Source: Campylobacter upsaliensis
GTDB lineage: Bacteria > Campylobacterota > Campylobacteria > Campylobacterales > Campylobacteraceae
Reading direction: 5' to 3'
DNA length: 64,000 bases
Assembly (NCBI RefSeq): GCF_900637395.1
Contig: NZ_LR134372.1
Coordinates: 868,001 to 932,000 of the forward strand
Below the pieces are notes generated by a model. It had not been told where the DNA came from and made no database searches. It saw nothing but the letters and a program-made list of their open reading frames with translations. This document shows positions 27,831-37,133 of this stretch, in pieces. Every line of letters starts with the position of its first letter. The stretch's first letter is position 1. The position numbers and the translations under genes are program-made.

Positions 27831-29548
27831 TTTAAAGCCTTTATTTTAAATTCCTTTAATAATTTTTCAATCTCACAAATGCCAAATTGCCAAAAATTTT
27901 CATCTTCTACATCAAAGCCGAAAACGCTTATCAATTCCTTAGGACTAACACTTCCACCACGAGAAAGCATTTTGATGTAAAGCTCTTTAAAATTCTCACA
28001 TTTACCACTTTTATAAAGTCCATAAAGTGCCAAAACTAAAAGTTGTGCGTAAGAATAAGCATAGCAATAAAAAGGAGAGTGGATAAAATGCGGGATATAG
28101 CTCCACCAAGAAGCATAATTTTTAGTGAGTTTGACGCTTTTGCCAAACATTTTAGCCGACTCTTCCATCCAAATGGCATCAATTTGCTCTTTTTTTAGCT
28201 CATTTTCTTCTTTATGAACGCGTCTTTCAAAACAAGTAAAGCTAATCTGCCTATAAAGTGTCGCAAAAATATCTTCAATTTTAGCTGCATAAAGGGCGAT
28301 TAATTCTTCATTTTTAAGCTTATTTTTTACATAATCAAACACAAGCATTTCGGCAAACACGGACGCCGTTTCAGCTGTGGTTAAAGGCGTGTTTTGATTT
28401 AAAAAGCTTACCTTATAAGAAAGCTTTTGGTGTATGGTATGTCCTAATTCGTGTGCTAGAGTAAAAAGGTCGCGGCGTTGATTAGTGAAATTTAATAGCA
28501 CAAAAGGATGTGCTGTGGAGGTCGCAGAGTGTGAAAAAGCACCTCCTTGCTTATTTTTTTGAGGATATACATCAATCCAGCCGTTTTCAAAAGCCTCTTT
28601 TGCTATATCTTCAAATTCGCTTGAAAAACTTTTAAATGCTTTTAAGACAATGTCTTTACTTTTTTCAAAGCTAAAATTTGCCTCCTTACCCAAAGGAGCA
28701 TACCTATCATAATCTTTAAGCTCCTTAAAGCCTAAAATTTGCTTTTTAAGCAAATAAAAATCTTCGACCAAATGATAGCTTTTCTCCGCACTCAAAATAA
28801 GTGCATCAACGCTTTTTTGTGAAATTTGATTACTTAAATGTCTTGGCATTTCAGCATTTTCATAGCCTCTTAAATGGCAAATATTTTTAAGCTCGGTTTT
28901 GATCATATTTAAAATAAAGCTTAACAAAGAAGCATTTTTATTTAAAGCCTTAGTGAAATTTTTTGCAGCTTTTTTTCGCACTTTGCGGTCATGATGATAA
29001 AGCTTACTTAAAATTTCTTCTTCGCTTAGTTTTTGACCTTCAAAATTAATCCTCAAAGCACTCATGCTCTCATCAAAAAGCCTAGAAAAAGCATTTGCAC
29101 CCGTATTTGAGAGATAAAGTAAAATGCGTTCTTCTTTTTGACTAAGATTAAATTCTTTATTCTTCAAAAGGGTTTCTAAATAAAAACGATAATCCTCGCA
29201 AAAAGCCACAAATTCACTATTTTTTAAGGTTTCCAACTCACAAAATTCTAATTCAAAAAAGAGTAAATTCTCCTCTATTTTTTTACACTTTTCCTCATAT
29301 CTTGCGTAAAAATCGCCATTTGAAGTATTTTTAGCAAAACATAAATAAGCATAAGTCATTATTTTTGCGGCATTTTCATTTAAATTTTCATATTGTTTTA
29401 AGCTGATTAAAAATTCTTCCTTACTTAAATGAGCTATTTTTTTTTCATATTTTTGCTTAAATTCCTCTGCTTGTCTTATATTTTCACAAGTAAAAGCCTC
29501 AAGCTCCTCTTCGTTTTTAAATAAAGCACTTAAATCCCACTCCAACAT
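27824..29548 (-). CDS. pepF: Oligoendopeptidase F
   Basis: PepF is a cytoplasmic zinc metallopeptidase of family M3 that cuts short peptides. The 574-residue protein has the zinc site HELGH at residues 366-370 in LAHELGHTIHQ. The third ligand region is TAETASVFAEMLVF, and a Tyr/His-rich segment (IPHFIHSPFYCYAYSYAQLL) closes the site. It begins one base after the pyrB stop. Confidence 0.94.
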   Translation of the reverse strand: MLEWDLSALFKNEEELEAFTCENIRQAEEFKQKYEKKIAHLSKEEFLISLKQYENLNENAAKIMTYAYLCFAKNTSNGDFYARYEEKCKKIEENLLFFELEFCELETLKNSEFVAFCEDYRFYLETLLKNKEFNLSQKEERILLYLSNTGANAFSRLFDESMSALRINFEGQKLSEEEILSKLYHHDRKVRKKAAKNFTKALNKNASLLSFILNMIKTELKNICHLRGYENAEMPRHLSNQISQKSVDALILSAEKSYHLVEDFYLLKKQILGFKELKDYDRYAPLGKEANFSFEKSKDIVLKAFKSFSSEFEDIAKEAFENGWIDVYPQKNKQGGAFSHSATSTAHPFVLLNFTNQRRDLFTLAHELGHTIHQKLSYKVSFLNQNTPLTTAETASVFAEMLVFDYVKNKLKNEELIALYAAKIEDIFATLYRQISFTCFERRVHKEENELKKEQIDAIWMEESAKMFGKSVKLTKNYASWWSYIPHFIHSPFYCYAYSYAQLLVLALYGLYKSGKCENFKELYIKMLSRGGSVSPKELISVFGFDVEDENFWQFGICEIEKLLKEFKIKALKC

Positions 29549-29549
29549 C

Positions 29550-30434
29550 TCATTTCTCCAAAATTAATTTTTTTAAAATCGCCATCCTTATCGCTACACC
29601 ATTTTTAACTTGCTTTAAAACAAGACTTTGTGAGCTAGCCATCACTTCATCACTTAAATCAATATTTCTATGCACGGGTCCAGGATGCAAAATGATAAGC
29701 TTAGGATTTTTAGCTAATAAATTTGAACGAATACAAAAATCATTAGCATAATCTTTCAAGGAAGCATAAATCGCCTTTTGATGTCTTTCTGTTTGCGTTC
29801 TCAAACTCATAATGATATCCGCTTCTTTGACTAATTTTTCGCTTAATTCATAAGAGCTTTTAAGTGAAGTTTTAGGCATAAAATGTGGGGGTGCAACTAA
29901 AGTGATGTCAAGTCCAAAACGCCCTAAAAGTTCTATATTTGAAGCGGCAACACGCGAATTTTTTACATCACCTACGATGAGAATTTTTCTCCCCACAATA
30001 TCGTCTTTAAAATGCTCTTTAATGGTAAATAAATCAAGCAAAGCCTGACTAGGATGAGCGTGCTTCCCGTCTCCTGCGTTTAAAACGGGACAATGTAAGT
30101 GTTTAGCTAAAAGATAAGGCACACCTGAGTGCTGATGCCTTACTATAATAGCGTGAGGTCCCATAGCGTCCAAATTTGCCGCCGTATCGTAAAGCGTTTC
30201 GCCCTTGCTTGAGCTTGACCTTGAAACATCTAGTCTTAAAACCCTAGCTCCAAGCCTTCTAGCCGCACTTTCAAAGCTTGATAGCGTTCTAGTGGAATTT
30301 TCAAAAAATATAGTCGTTACACTTTTTCCTTCAAGCAAAACTCTAGGCTTTTCATCTAAAAATTCACGCGCATCTTCAAAAAGCGCTTCAATCTCACCCC
30401 TATCAAAATCCCTAGTCGTAATCAAATGCTTCAT
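29550..30434 (-). CDS. pyrB: Aspartate carbamoyltransferase catalytic chain
   Basis: PyrB joins carbamoyl phosphate and aspartate in the first committed step of pyrimidine synthesis. The 294-residue protein has the carbamoyl-phosphate loop [20 protein letters not shown] (about residues 49-68), [44 protein letters not shown] and the C-terminal [15 protein letters not shown]. No pyrI regulatory gene is nearby. It lies 11 bases after sstT. Confidence 0.97.
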   Translation of the reverse strand: MKHLITTRDFDRGEIEALFEDAREFLDEKPRVLLEGKSVTTIFFENSTRTLSSFESAARRLGARVLRLDVSRSSSSKGETLYDTAANLDAMGPHAIIVRHQHSGVPYLLAKHLHCPVLNAGDGKHAHPSQALLDLFTIKEHFKDDIVGRKILIVGDVKNSRVAASNIELLGRFGLDITLVAPPHFMPKTSLKSSYELSEKLVKEADIIMSLRTQTERHQKAIYASLKDYANDFCIRSNLLAKNPKLIILHPGPVHRNIDLSDEVMASSQSLVLKQVKNGVAIRMAILKKLILEK

Positions 30435-30445
30435 ACTATCCCACT

Positions 30446-31660
30446 TTATAAACGCAAATCATCTTTTGAACAAATCGCCGTAAAAAGCACATCGGTAGAG
30501 CTATTAAGTGCGGTTTCAACACTATCTTGTATCACACCTATGATAAAGCCTATCGCCACGATCTTCATCGCCACATCATAATTGATATTAAATAAAGAGC
30601 AAGCAAGAGGGATTAAAAGCAGTGAACCGCCCGCCACCCCACTCGCTCCACACGCCGCAAAAGTAGCAATAATACTTAATAAAAAGGCTTGAAAAAAGCT
30701 TACTTCAATGCCAACCGTATAAGCCGCCGCCAAACTTAAAACCGCTATAGTAACAGCCGCACCGCCCATATTAATAGTCGCTCCAAGCGGGATAGAAATG
30801 CTATAAAGCTCTTTGTCAATGCCAAGTTTAGCGCAAAGTGCCATATTTACAGGGATATTTGCCGCTGAACTACGCGTGAAAAAAGCAAAAAACGCACTTT
30901 CTCTAAGGCAAATAAAAATGAGTGGGAAAGGGTTTTTACGCGTATAAATGAAGACAATTAAGGCATTAATTACAAAAGCTACAAAAAGCATAGTCCCCAC
31001 CAAAACAAGCAAAAGTTTTGCATAGCTGATAAGCCCCGCCGCACCCGTGCTAGCAACGGAATTTGCCACCAAACCAAAAATTCCAAAAGGAGCCAATTTG
31101 ACAATAAATTGCACGATTTTTAAAACACCCTCATTAATATCCACAAAAACTTGTTTTGCCTCTTTTGAGCAGTGTCTAAGTGCCACTCCCCCAGCAATAG
31201 CCCAAGCTAAAATTCCCAAATAATTCCCACTTGAAAGAGCGTTTATAGGATTATCTACGATTTTTAAAATCAAATCTTTAAAAATTTCACTCATAAAAGC
31301 AGGAGAGCTTTGTGAAGCTTTTTCCACACCTTCTAAAACAAGCTCTGTTGGCGCCAAAAAGCTTATCCCAACAGCACAAGCAGAAGCTAAAAATGTTCCT
31401 ACAATGTATAAAAAAGCGATATTTTTCATTTTTGCACTTTTTTGTGTGAAATCTTTCGTGCAAATGGAAGTTAAAATAAGAATGAACACAAGCATAGGTG
31501 CGATAGCCTTAAGCGCACTAGTAAATAAAATTCCTAAAAAATTTGCCACCACAGCTACATCTTTAGACAACAAACCCACAAAAATTCCAAGCACTATACC
31601 AACGCAAATTTGCAAGATTAAATTTCCCTTAGAATAGCTCTGCATAAGTTTAGCAAACAT
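30446..31660 (-). CDS. sstT: Sodium:serine/threonine symporter
   Basis: The 404-residue protein belongs to the dicarboxylate/amino acid:cation symporter family and has about eight to nine membrane segments. The signature stretches [35 protein letters not shown] and [20 protein letters not shown] match SstT, which imports serine and threonine with sodium. Serine is a main carbon source for Campylobacter. It is the first gene of the long operon reaching smpB, so an upstream promoter should lie in 31661-31700. Confidence 0.9.
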   Translation of the reverse strand: MFAKLMQSYSKGNLILQICVGIVLGIFVGLLSKDVAVVANFLGILFTSALKAIAPMLVFILILTSICTKDFTQKSAKMKNIAFLYIVGTFLASACAVGISFLAPTELVLEGVEKASQSSPAFMSEIFKDLILKIVDNPINALSSGNYLGILAWAIAGGVALRHCSKEAKQVFVDINEGVLKIVQFIVKLAPFGIFGLVANSVASTGAAGLISYAKLLLVLVGTMLFVAFVINALIVFIYTRKNPFPLIFICLRESAFFAFFTRSSAANIPVNMALCAKLGIDKELYSISIPLGATINMGGAAVTIAVLSLAAAYTVGIEVSFFQAFLLSIIATFAACGASGVAGGSLLLIPLACSLFNINYDVAMKIVAIGFIIGVIQDSVETALNSSTDVLFTAICSKDDLRL

Positions 31661-31837
31661 CTCATCTTCCTTAACAAATCGAAATTATAGCACAAAAGTG
31701 CTTAACTATGTTAAAGGATTAAAGCAAGGAAGGTTTTAGAGATATTTTATAAAGACAAAAGCTTTATAAAAAAACCTACCAACTACTGCTTACAAGCCCG
31801 TATCGTTTTGATTTAAACTTATTTAAAAATTTACAAG
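31661..31837. other. AT-rich intergenic region between sstT and the DUF262 pair
   Basis: No open frame of useful length is visible here. A weak hairpin (TTTTATAAAG and CTTTATAAAA, 31745-31771) may be a terminator or a transcript end. The sstT promoter should lie at the left end. This marks the border between the syntenic operon and the accessory DUF262 block. Confidence 0.4.
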
Positions 31838-31871
31838 AAAGCCCAAGCTAGTAAGTAAAGGCTAGGACTTT
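31838..31871 (-). terminator. Candidate terminator after the DUF262 operon
   Basis: AAAGCCCAAGC (31838-31848) pairs with GCTAGGACTTT (31861-31871) in an 11-base stem with two mismatches, four bases beyond the stop of the minus-strand DUF262 gene. A T-containing stretch (TTTCTTGTAAATTTTTAAAT) follows on the minus strand. The stem is imperfect, so the call is tentative. Confidence 0.4.
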
Positions 31872-31874
31872 GTT

Positions 31875-34223
31875 TTAGTTAGGATTGTTAGAGCTTTTAA
31901 ATAAATCAATAAGTGTTTCTATAATGTCTTTGTGGTCTGTGAGTGAGATTGTAAAGTTTTTGTTACTAGGTTTCAGTGATGATTTCTCTAAAGCCTTTTT
32001 ATACTCATCACTAAGGGGCGTTAGCACAAAGCTATTATTTTCGCATCGTATCTCGCATTTGCCTGTGATTACTATAAAATGCTCTTTTGCCTCAGTGCTT
32101 GCTACTGCCTCATCTTCAGCTCCATATTTAACTTGAAGTTTTAGTATCTCGTTAATCTTTTCTTTAAGTGTCCATAGAAATGGATTTATCAGAGGCGGTG
32201 TTCTTTTTATGTCTGTAAGTCTGTATATTTCTAATGGGCTAGCTTCTTCATTACTCCATATAAACAAATTGTGATTTTCTTTAAAAAAACTCTTGCTGTA
32301 TTTGATGAAATAATACTGCCACTCATTTGAGACAAATTTTTCACGCAACTTATCATCACTTATTAGCCCATTTTTAAACATAGCCTGAAAAGCATTTTTT
32401 ACACTATCGTTATTTTTACAATTTTGCGTCAGCATAATATGCCAAGCCTCTGTGCCGCCAAAGAGAAATTTACCCTTACCATAAGTCCAGCCTAACCAAA
32501 AATTACAATTAAATCTGTGATGAATAAGATAGGCGATAATGCGATGTGTGGGCGTTGTGTTTAAGATGTTTTGAGCCTTTTCTAGCATTGCTCCATCATT
32601 TTCATCTAAAGGCTCTTTCCCTTTTGCTTTATTTTCATCAAGCAAAAGCTTCAAATCCCCTTTGAAATAGTGGTGATCTTCAAATTGTCGTATAATCTCA
32701 TCTTTAATTGCTATATCTTTTTTACAAATTTTTACACATTCTGCTATATGTTTTCCCATATCATCTTGTATTGTGCTTTTATAGAATAATGCACCACTAG
32801 ATAAGTCCCTTTGCTTCTCGCAATAGTTTCTTACCTCACGCAGTTTGTTAGTCTTGTTTTCATCTTGCTTTTTCATAAGAGAGATAAGAGCAAAAAGATA
32901 GAGAGCATCTTTTCTGCTTAATTTTCTAGTTTGCTCTTTATTTGATAATCTTGTATCTTGCACCATTGCAGCAAAAAGCTCTTTTCCGCTTGTAATTTCA
33001 TTGGAATTTTTTGTATCTTTTTTATCAAAAATACAAACTTTATCCCCTACGCTTTCGCCTATTGTTGTAGTAAAGTTTATAAAAATCTTTTCTGCTTCAT
33101 CTTTTATCTCGCCAAAATTATCAAAGACATAGATAAGAATCTCCAATGCTTCTTTATCAAAAATTTTATACATACTATGAGCGTTTTGTGTTGCATAAGA
33201 ACCCTTTTTTGTAGGGCTGCTAGATTCTAGCTTTTCATCAAAATGACCAAAATGCACCCTATCCCAATCAAACGAGCTTTTTTCATTTTCATTTGCTTTG
33301 TAATAAAGCATTTCGCATAGATATTTGATAATGTTTAGCATATAGCTTTGTGCGAGTTCTATACACTCCATTTGCTTCTCTTCGCCCTGATATTTCACAT
33401 AGTTAAACAAAGTCTTTAGCCATTTATTATCAAGCTTTTGTGAAATCTCTTCTTGTTTATCTTTCAACTCTCCGCCAAACTTCTCGCCCAAAAAGCCCTC
33501 AAACGCTGCTTTAAAATTTTCCCATTCATTGAGCGGTGTTCCTCTAGCATTCATTTTGATATATAGCTCATCATCTAGCTCATCATCTAGCTCAATCAAA
33601 GAAAAGGTGAGTCTATCTAAACGCTCTAGCGTGAGAGTATCTAGGCTATATTTGCTCGCTTCTGTATGGATAGAATCTAGCATTGTAAGCATAGATTGTA
33701 TAGTGGGGTCTTGCTCCCAAAAGGGTAGAAACCACGCTTGATCTTTGATAGTTGTAGATAGGATTGTTTCATTGCTCTTACTTTTCTTTTTCTCCTGTAT
33801 TTGTGCTAATGCTTCTTGCATTGCTTGGTAAAACTTCTGCGTATTCTCACTCAAAGCCTTGCAAAATTCCCTTGAGCTAGAACGAGTCTCATAAGTGAAG
33901 TTTGCTAGATAGGATTCTGTCGTGTTGTTTCGCATTGCGATATACCAATGCAAAAGATAGAGAGTTGTAAGTCTTTGTTGTCCATCAAGGGGGATAAATT
34001 CATTATTATTTTTCACACTGCCATAGACAAACTGCAAGTGGAGTGTCTTATCATCATTGCCTTTTAACACCTCAAATAAATCTCGCACAAATTTTTCTCT
34101 TATCTTTTGTGCGTTTTCTCTACCCTGTGCGTAGTCGCGTTGGATTCTAGGGATTTTGATCGTGTATTCTTGTGCTAATTCTTTAAAATTTTCTGGCTTC
34201 TTCTTATTTGTTTGCTCGCTCAT
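31875..34223 (-). CDS. DUF262 protein, larger partner of a GmrSD-like pair
   Basis: The 782-residue protein has an N-terminal DUF262 (GmrS-like, ParB/sulfiredoxin-fold) domain. IPRIQRDYAQG is at residues 24-34 and PLDGQQRLTTLY at 79-90, followed by ELYIKMNARGTPLNEWENFKAAFEGF. DUF262 is the nucleotide-handling domain of GmrSD-type and SspE-type restriction proteins. The remaining ~500 residues are largely helical, and I see no DUF1524/HNH motif. A perfect 12-base tandem repeat (33565-33588) duplicates DDEL just before the NARG motif. The start overlaps its partner by four bases (ATGA). Defence is inferred from the family and the pairing, and has not been shown here. Confidence 0.8.
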   Translation of the reverse strand: MSEQTNKKKPENFKELAQEYTIKIPRIQRDYAQGRENAQKIREKFVRDLFEVLKGNDDKTLHLQFVYGSVKNNNEFIPLDGQQRLTTLYLLHWYIAMRNNTTESYLANFTYETRSSSREFCKALSENTQKFYQAMQEALAQIQEKKKSKSNETILSTTIKDQAWFLPFWEQDPTIQSMLTMLDSIHTEASKYSLDTLTLERLDRLTFSLIELDDELDDELYIKMNARGTPLNEWENFKAAFEGFLGEKFGGELKDKQEEISQKLDNKWLKTLFNYVKYQGEEKQMECIELAQSYMLNIIKYLCEMLYYKANENEKSSFDWDRVHFGHFDEKLESSSPTKKGSYATQNAHSMYKIFDKEALEILIYVFDNFGEIKDEAEKIFINFTTTIGESVGDKVCIFDKKDTKNSNEITSGKELFAAMVQDTRLSNKEQTRKLSRKDALYLFALISLMKKQDENKTNKLREVRNYCEKQRDLSSGALFYKSTIQDDMGKHIAECVKICKKDIAIKDEIIRQFEDHHYFKGDLKLLLDENKAKGKEPLDENDGAMLEKAQNILNTTPTHRIIAYLIHHRFNCNFWLGWTYGKGKFLFGGTEAWHIMLTQNCKNNDSVKNAFQAMFKNGLISDDKLREKFVSNEWQYYFIKYSKSFFKENHNLFIWSNEEASPLEIYRLTDIKRTPPLINPFLWTLKEKINEILKLQVKYGAEDEAVASTEAKEHFIVITGKCEIRCENNSFVLTPLSDEYKKALEKSSLKPSNKNFTISLTDHKDIIETLIDLFKSSNNPN
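33565..33588. repeat. In-frame 12-base tandem repeat in the DUF262 gene
   Basis: AGCTCATCATCT occurs twice in a row. On the coding strand it adds a second DDEL before the conserved YIKMNARG motif. It keeps the frame open and may be a recent slippage event. Confidence 0.8.
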
Positions 34224-36064
34224 TTGCTCCCCTTATTTTTAGATTCTGGGAATAGATACTCCCGTATTTTTTTGATAATCTCTGCTTGATAGTCTTTGCT
34301 ATCTTGCTCGCTCCAAAAGAGTGCTTGAGAGATATTCTGCTCTTTTGTATAGTATTTTAAAAACACATTGCGTGTGCAAAGGGGGATAAACTTGCCTTGT
34401 TGCTCTAGCTCTTTTATCCTTTGTTGCTTCATTGCAAAGACAGCATTGCTAAGAGAGATATTCTCGCTCTTGCCAAGCAAGGTTAGATTGCCTATTGTGT
34501 GTAGTTCCTCGCCTTTAAATATCTCAAAGACATCATTGACACATTTCTCAAAATCTTTAGCTTCACTATCGTCTAGCTTCTCATTTTTTTCTTTTTTATT
34601 TTCCACTTTGTTTAGCAAATTTAGCACTTTTTCTAAGGTTTGTGGTATTGCTTTAATCTTAGGCGATGATTCTTTATCGCTTTGCTCCGCATTTTGTATG
34701 TTTGCAATATCTTTGGCGTTGTTAAGAATCTGCTTGGCGATTTGTAGCCATTCTTTTGCTTTATTTGTGGATTTTATATTTTTTGCTTCATCTTGCTGGG
34801 CGTGGATATGCTCAAGCTCCCATTTTTTGTCTTTGTATATATCAAAGCTAAAGCGGAGCTGTGAGTCTATGTAAGAAAGCATATTAAAGAGTAGTAAAAT
34901 GGATTTTAGCTTGCTGCTATCATCGCCATATTGTAAAGATGACACTGCTTTTTGAAACTCATCGCCGCTTTTTTTATCTGTAATTTTACCTGTAATTTTT
35001 TCTTTTATCGTTTTTTCTATAAACTCACTTTTTGTTTGTTTTTTCGCTAAATTATATAGACCTGCTAGGCTTTCATTTTGAGTAAGTAAAAAGCCGATGA
35101 GATGATAAAGCTGTGAATTTTTATACCACGATTTAAGAGTAAGAAAGATTTTTTTAATCTCCTGCCAAAAGCACTCTTTGGGATTTTCTTTAGAATCCAC
35201 TTTTGAATCTGTAAGCTTATCTTGTATAAACTCAAACACGGCGTGGGATTTATCTTTTTTATCACACACTTCATCACCACAATATATCTCAAATAGCAGT
35301 AAAATCCTTGTGTCATAACTCTTTTTATCCTTGACTAAAAAGCTAAAAAACTCATCATCTTGCAGGGCATATTCCATAGAATCCCACTCTTTTGTAATCT
35401 CTATCTGCCGCAATTCTTGTGTGTCTTTTGCTTCATCTTTTGGCGGGAGCAAAAGCTGTGCTTTGATAAGCTCGGCATCATTTAGCGGGATTTTTCCGCT
35501 ATTGACATTTGCAAAAAGATCTGTTTCATCCTCTTTACTTTCATACCAAATCACGCCGACATATTTTTTGCTTGTTGTCTCGCCTTTGAGTAGTGTTTTT
35601 ATCGCTTCTTTTTTGCTATTATTATCAAACCACTTTTCAATCGTGTTGTAAGCATTTTGCATAAAGTAATAATCCATACCTTTAAAGGCATTATCGCTAG
35701 AACCTTTGTTTTCACGCCATAAAGTTTTTAAAAACTCCGTGCTATCCCCTCTTGTTTCATACTCTATCGTGCATTTTACGCTTAAGTCTAGTACCTTAGC
35801 GATAAGATAGAGAGTCGTAAGCCTTTGCTGACCATCAATGACATTGTATTTGTCATCAACTTTTTGCACCATAATGGGTTGTAGGCAATAAAACTTTGCT
35901 TCAGCTGGTGAGTCTAAAAACTCTTTCAAATCATCAAGCAGAGCATTTACCTGTTGCGTTTTCCACTTATAGCCCCGTTGATAGCTTGGGATATGGTAGT
36001 TTATCTTATCATTACTGCCTATCAAAAGCAATTCTTTAATTGTTTTTATATTATTACTCATCAT
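34220..36064 (-). CDS. DUF262-DUF1524 protein, GmrSD-like nuclease
   Basis: This protein of about 614 residues carries both halves of the GmrSD architecture. The N-terminal DUF262 domain shows IPSYQRGYKW (about residues 25-34), VIDGQQRLTTLYL (about 75-87) and LFANVNSGKIPLNDAELIKAQLL. The C-terminal DUF1524 His-Me finger region shows WELEHIHAQ and HTIGNLTLLGKSENISLSN, with His in EHIHAQ as the expected catalytic residue. GmrSD enzymes cut glucosylated phage DNA, and SspE uses the same DGQQR motif with phosphorothioated DNA; the target here is unknown. I chose the ATG at 36064 because GGAG lies just before it. A TTG at 36076 would add four residues. Confidence 0.82.
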   Translation of the reverse strand: MMSNNIKTIKELLLIGSNDKINYHIPSYQRGYKWKTQQVNALLDDLKEFLDSPAEAKFYCLQPIMVQKVDDKYNVIDGQQRLTTLYLIAKVLDLSVKCTIEYETRGDSTEFLKTLWRENKGSSDNAFKGMDYYFMQNAYNTIEKWFDNNSKKEAIKTLLKGETTSKKYVGVIWYESKEDETDLFANVNSGKIPLNDAELIKAQLLLPPKDEAKDTQELRQIEITKEWDSMEYALQDDEFFSFLVKDKKSYDTRILLLFEIYCGDEVCDKKDKSHAVFEFIQDKLTDSKVDSKENPKECFWQEIKKIFLTLKSWYKNSQLYHLIGFLLTQNESLAGLYNLAKKQTKSEFIEKTIKEKITGKITDKKSGDEFQKAVSSLQYGDDSSKLKSILLLFNMLSYIDSQLRFSFDIYKDKKWELEHIHAQQDEAKNIKSTNKAKEWLQIAKQILNNAKDIANIQNAEQSDKESSPKIKAIPQTLEKVLNLLNKVENKKEKNEKLDDSEAKDFEKCVNDVFEIFKGEELHTIGNLTLLGKSENISLSNAVFAMKQQRIKELEQQGKFIPLCTRNVFLKYYTKEQNISQALFWSEQDSKDYQAEIIKKIREYLFPESKNKGSK

Positions 36065-36078
36065 AGCTCCACTCAACT

Positions 36079-36106
36079 ATATACAAACCTATAGCTCATT
36101 GTATAT
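36079..36106. promoter_or_regulatory. Inverted repeat upstream of the DUF262 operon
   Basis: ATATACAA and TTGTATAT are perfect eight-base arms separated by 12 bases, ending 15 bases before the operon start. A GATAAT -10-like box on the minus strand lies at 36147-36152, so the repeat would sit in the leader or at the transcription start. It could be an operator or a leader hairpin. Confidence 0.4.
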
Positions 36107-36224
36107 CATAAAAATAAACATATCTTTAAACTCAAAAAATATTAAGATTATCCATGTTACAATTTCCATCTAAATTCTAAGAAAGTTATCTTCATCAATA
36201 ACATTAAAAACTTAAAGGATTAAA

Positions 36225-36659
36225 ATGCCTATTGCTTGTGAAACTATCCAAGAATATACCCTTTCAATCAATAAAAAGTCTTTTTGGCTTTGCTTCAATG
36301 AGGTCTATAACCGTGCTTATATCTATAAAGAATACAAGGAAGGAAAAAACCCATTTGATAAAAAACATACTGATAATAAGGCACGGGAAGAATTTTTACA
36401 ATTTATGAAAACGCACTTTCCCAAAACAAGCTTAACGATGGTTTTTGACACTGCACCTGTTGGATATTTACTATACCCTTACCTTGGAAGTATAGCTGTA
36501 GATTGTGATGAAAATGATGCAGTCTATAAAGCTTTGAGTGAAAAATATGAGTTAGAAAATAGCGTACCTAAATCCTTAAATGCAGTTTTTTACGAAATGA
36601 GCGTTGATGTTGCTAAAAAAATTTGTGATGATAGACGCGATGAATTTGAAAATTTTTAA
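36225..36659 (+). CDS. Unrecognised 144-residue protein
   Basis: The ORF starts after AAAGGA, five bases before the ATG. It encodes a soluble protein with no signal peptide and three cysteines, with a central hydrophobic stretch (LTMVFDTAPVGYLLYPYLGSIAVDCDEND). I do not recognise a family. It is transcribed away from the DUF262 pair, from the same 160-base gap, and faces the globin gene. It could be part of the same accessory island, but nothing in the sequence shows a shared job. Confidence 0.6.
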   Translation: MPIACETIQEYTLSINKKSFWLCFNEVYNRAYIYKEYKEGKNPFDKKHTDNKAREEFLQFMKTHFPKTSLTMVFDTAPVGYLLYPYLGSIAVDCDENDAVYKALSEKYELENSVPKSLNAVFYEMSVDVAKKICDDRRDEFENF

Positions 36660-36716
36660 ATCTTACTTAAATATCACAAAAGTATGCAAGGCTATCATTT
36701 AATTTCTCTCATTACA

Positions 36717-37121
36717 TTAGCGGACACATTTACTCTCATACAGCACATATTGAAATCTTTGTGCTATCATTTCAGCTCTTTGAAAAATCAGTCTTTGATG
36801 CTCTGGCTCTTTATAAACGCATTCTAAACTTTCTTTAAAAAGTTTAAGCCACACAGCAAAAAGCTCTCTAGGAAAAGGTGCTAAATCAATATGCGTTCGC
36901 ATAGGATTTCCTTTAAAATTTCCACTTCCTAGCAATAAACCCTCCCAAAAATTTGCGATTTTTTCCTTATGATTACTCCAGCTTGTATCATCTGTGCCGA
37001 TTTTAGCATTAAAAATCTCCCCAAGTCCGTTTTTATCAACTCTTACTTTCGCATAAAAAATATCCATAAGACTGCGAATAGAATTAGCGTCAATGCTTTC
37101 AAATTTCTCTTTAAATTTCAT
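36717..37121 (-). CDS. ctb: Group III truncated haemoglobin
   Basis: The 134-residue protein matches the Campylobacter group III truncated globin Ctb, a haem protein that binds oxygen tightly and modulates the response to nitric oxide. Family marks include IRSLMDIFYAKVRVD, NFWEGLLLGSGNFKGNPMRTHIDL with the likely haem-ligand His, and FAVWLKLFKESL. In C. jejuni I recall ctb under the control of NssR; no nssR gene or clear NssR box is visible next to this copy. It starts 12 bases after the end of the hypD relic, and its promoter is not obvious. Confidence 0.9.
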   Translation of the reverse strand: MKFKEKFESIDANSIRSLMDIFYAKVRVDKNGLGEIFNAKIGTDDTSWSNHKEKIANFWEGLLLGSGNFKGNPMRTHIDLAPFPRELFAVWLKLFKESLECVYKEPEHQRLIFQRAEMIAQRFQYVLYESKCVR

Positions 37122-37133
37122 TTTATCTCCTTT

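Noticed and set aside
34368-34874. A 168-codon plus-strand frame opposite the DUF262-DUF1524 gene
   Set aside because: Its composition (Ser/Leu/Phe-rich) is that of an antisense shadow, and the minus strand carries clear domain motifs.
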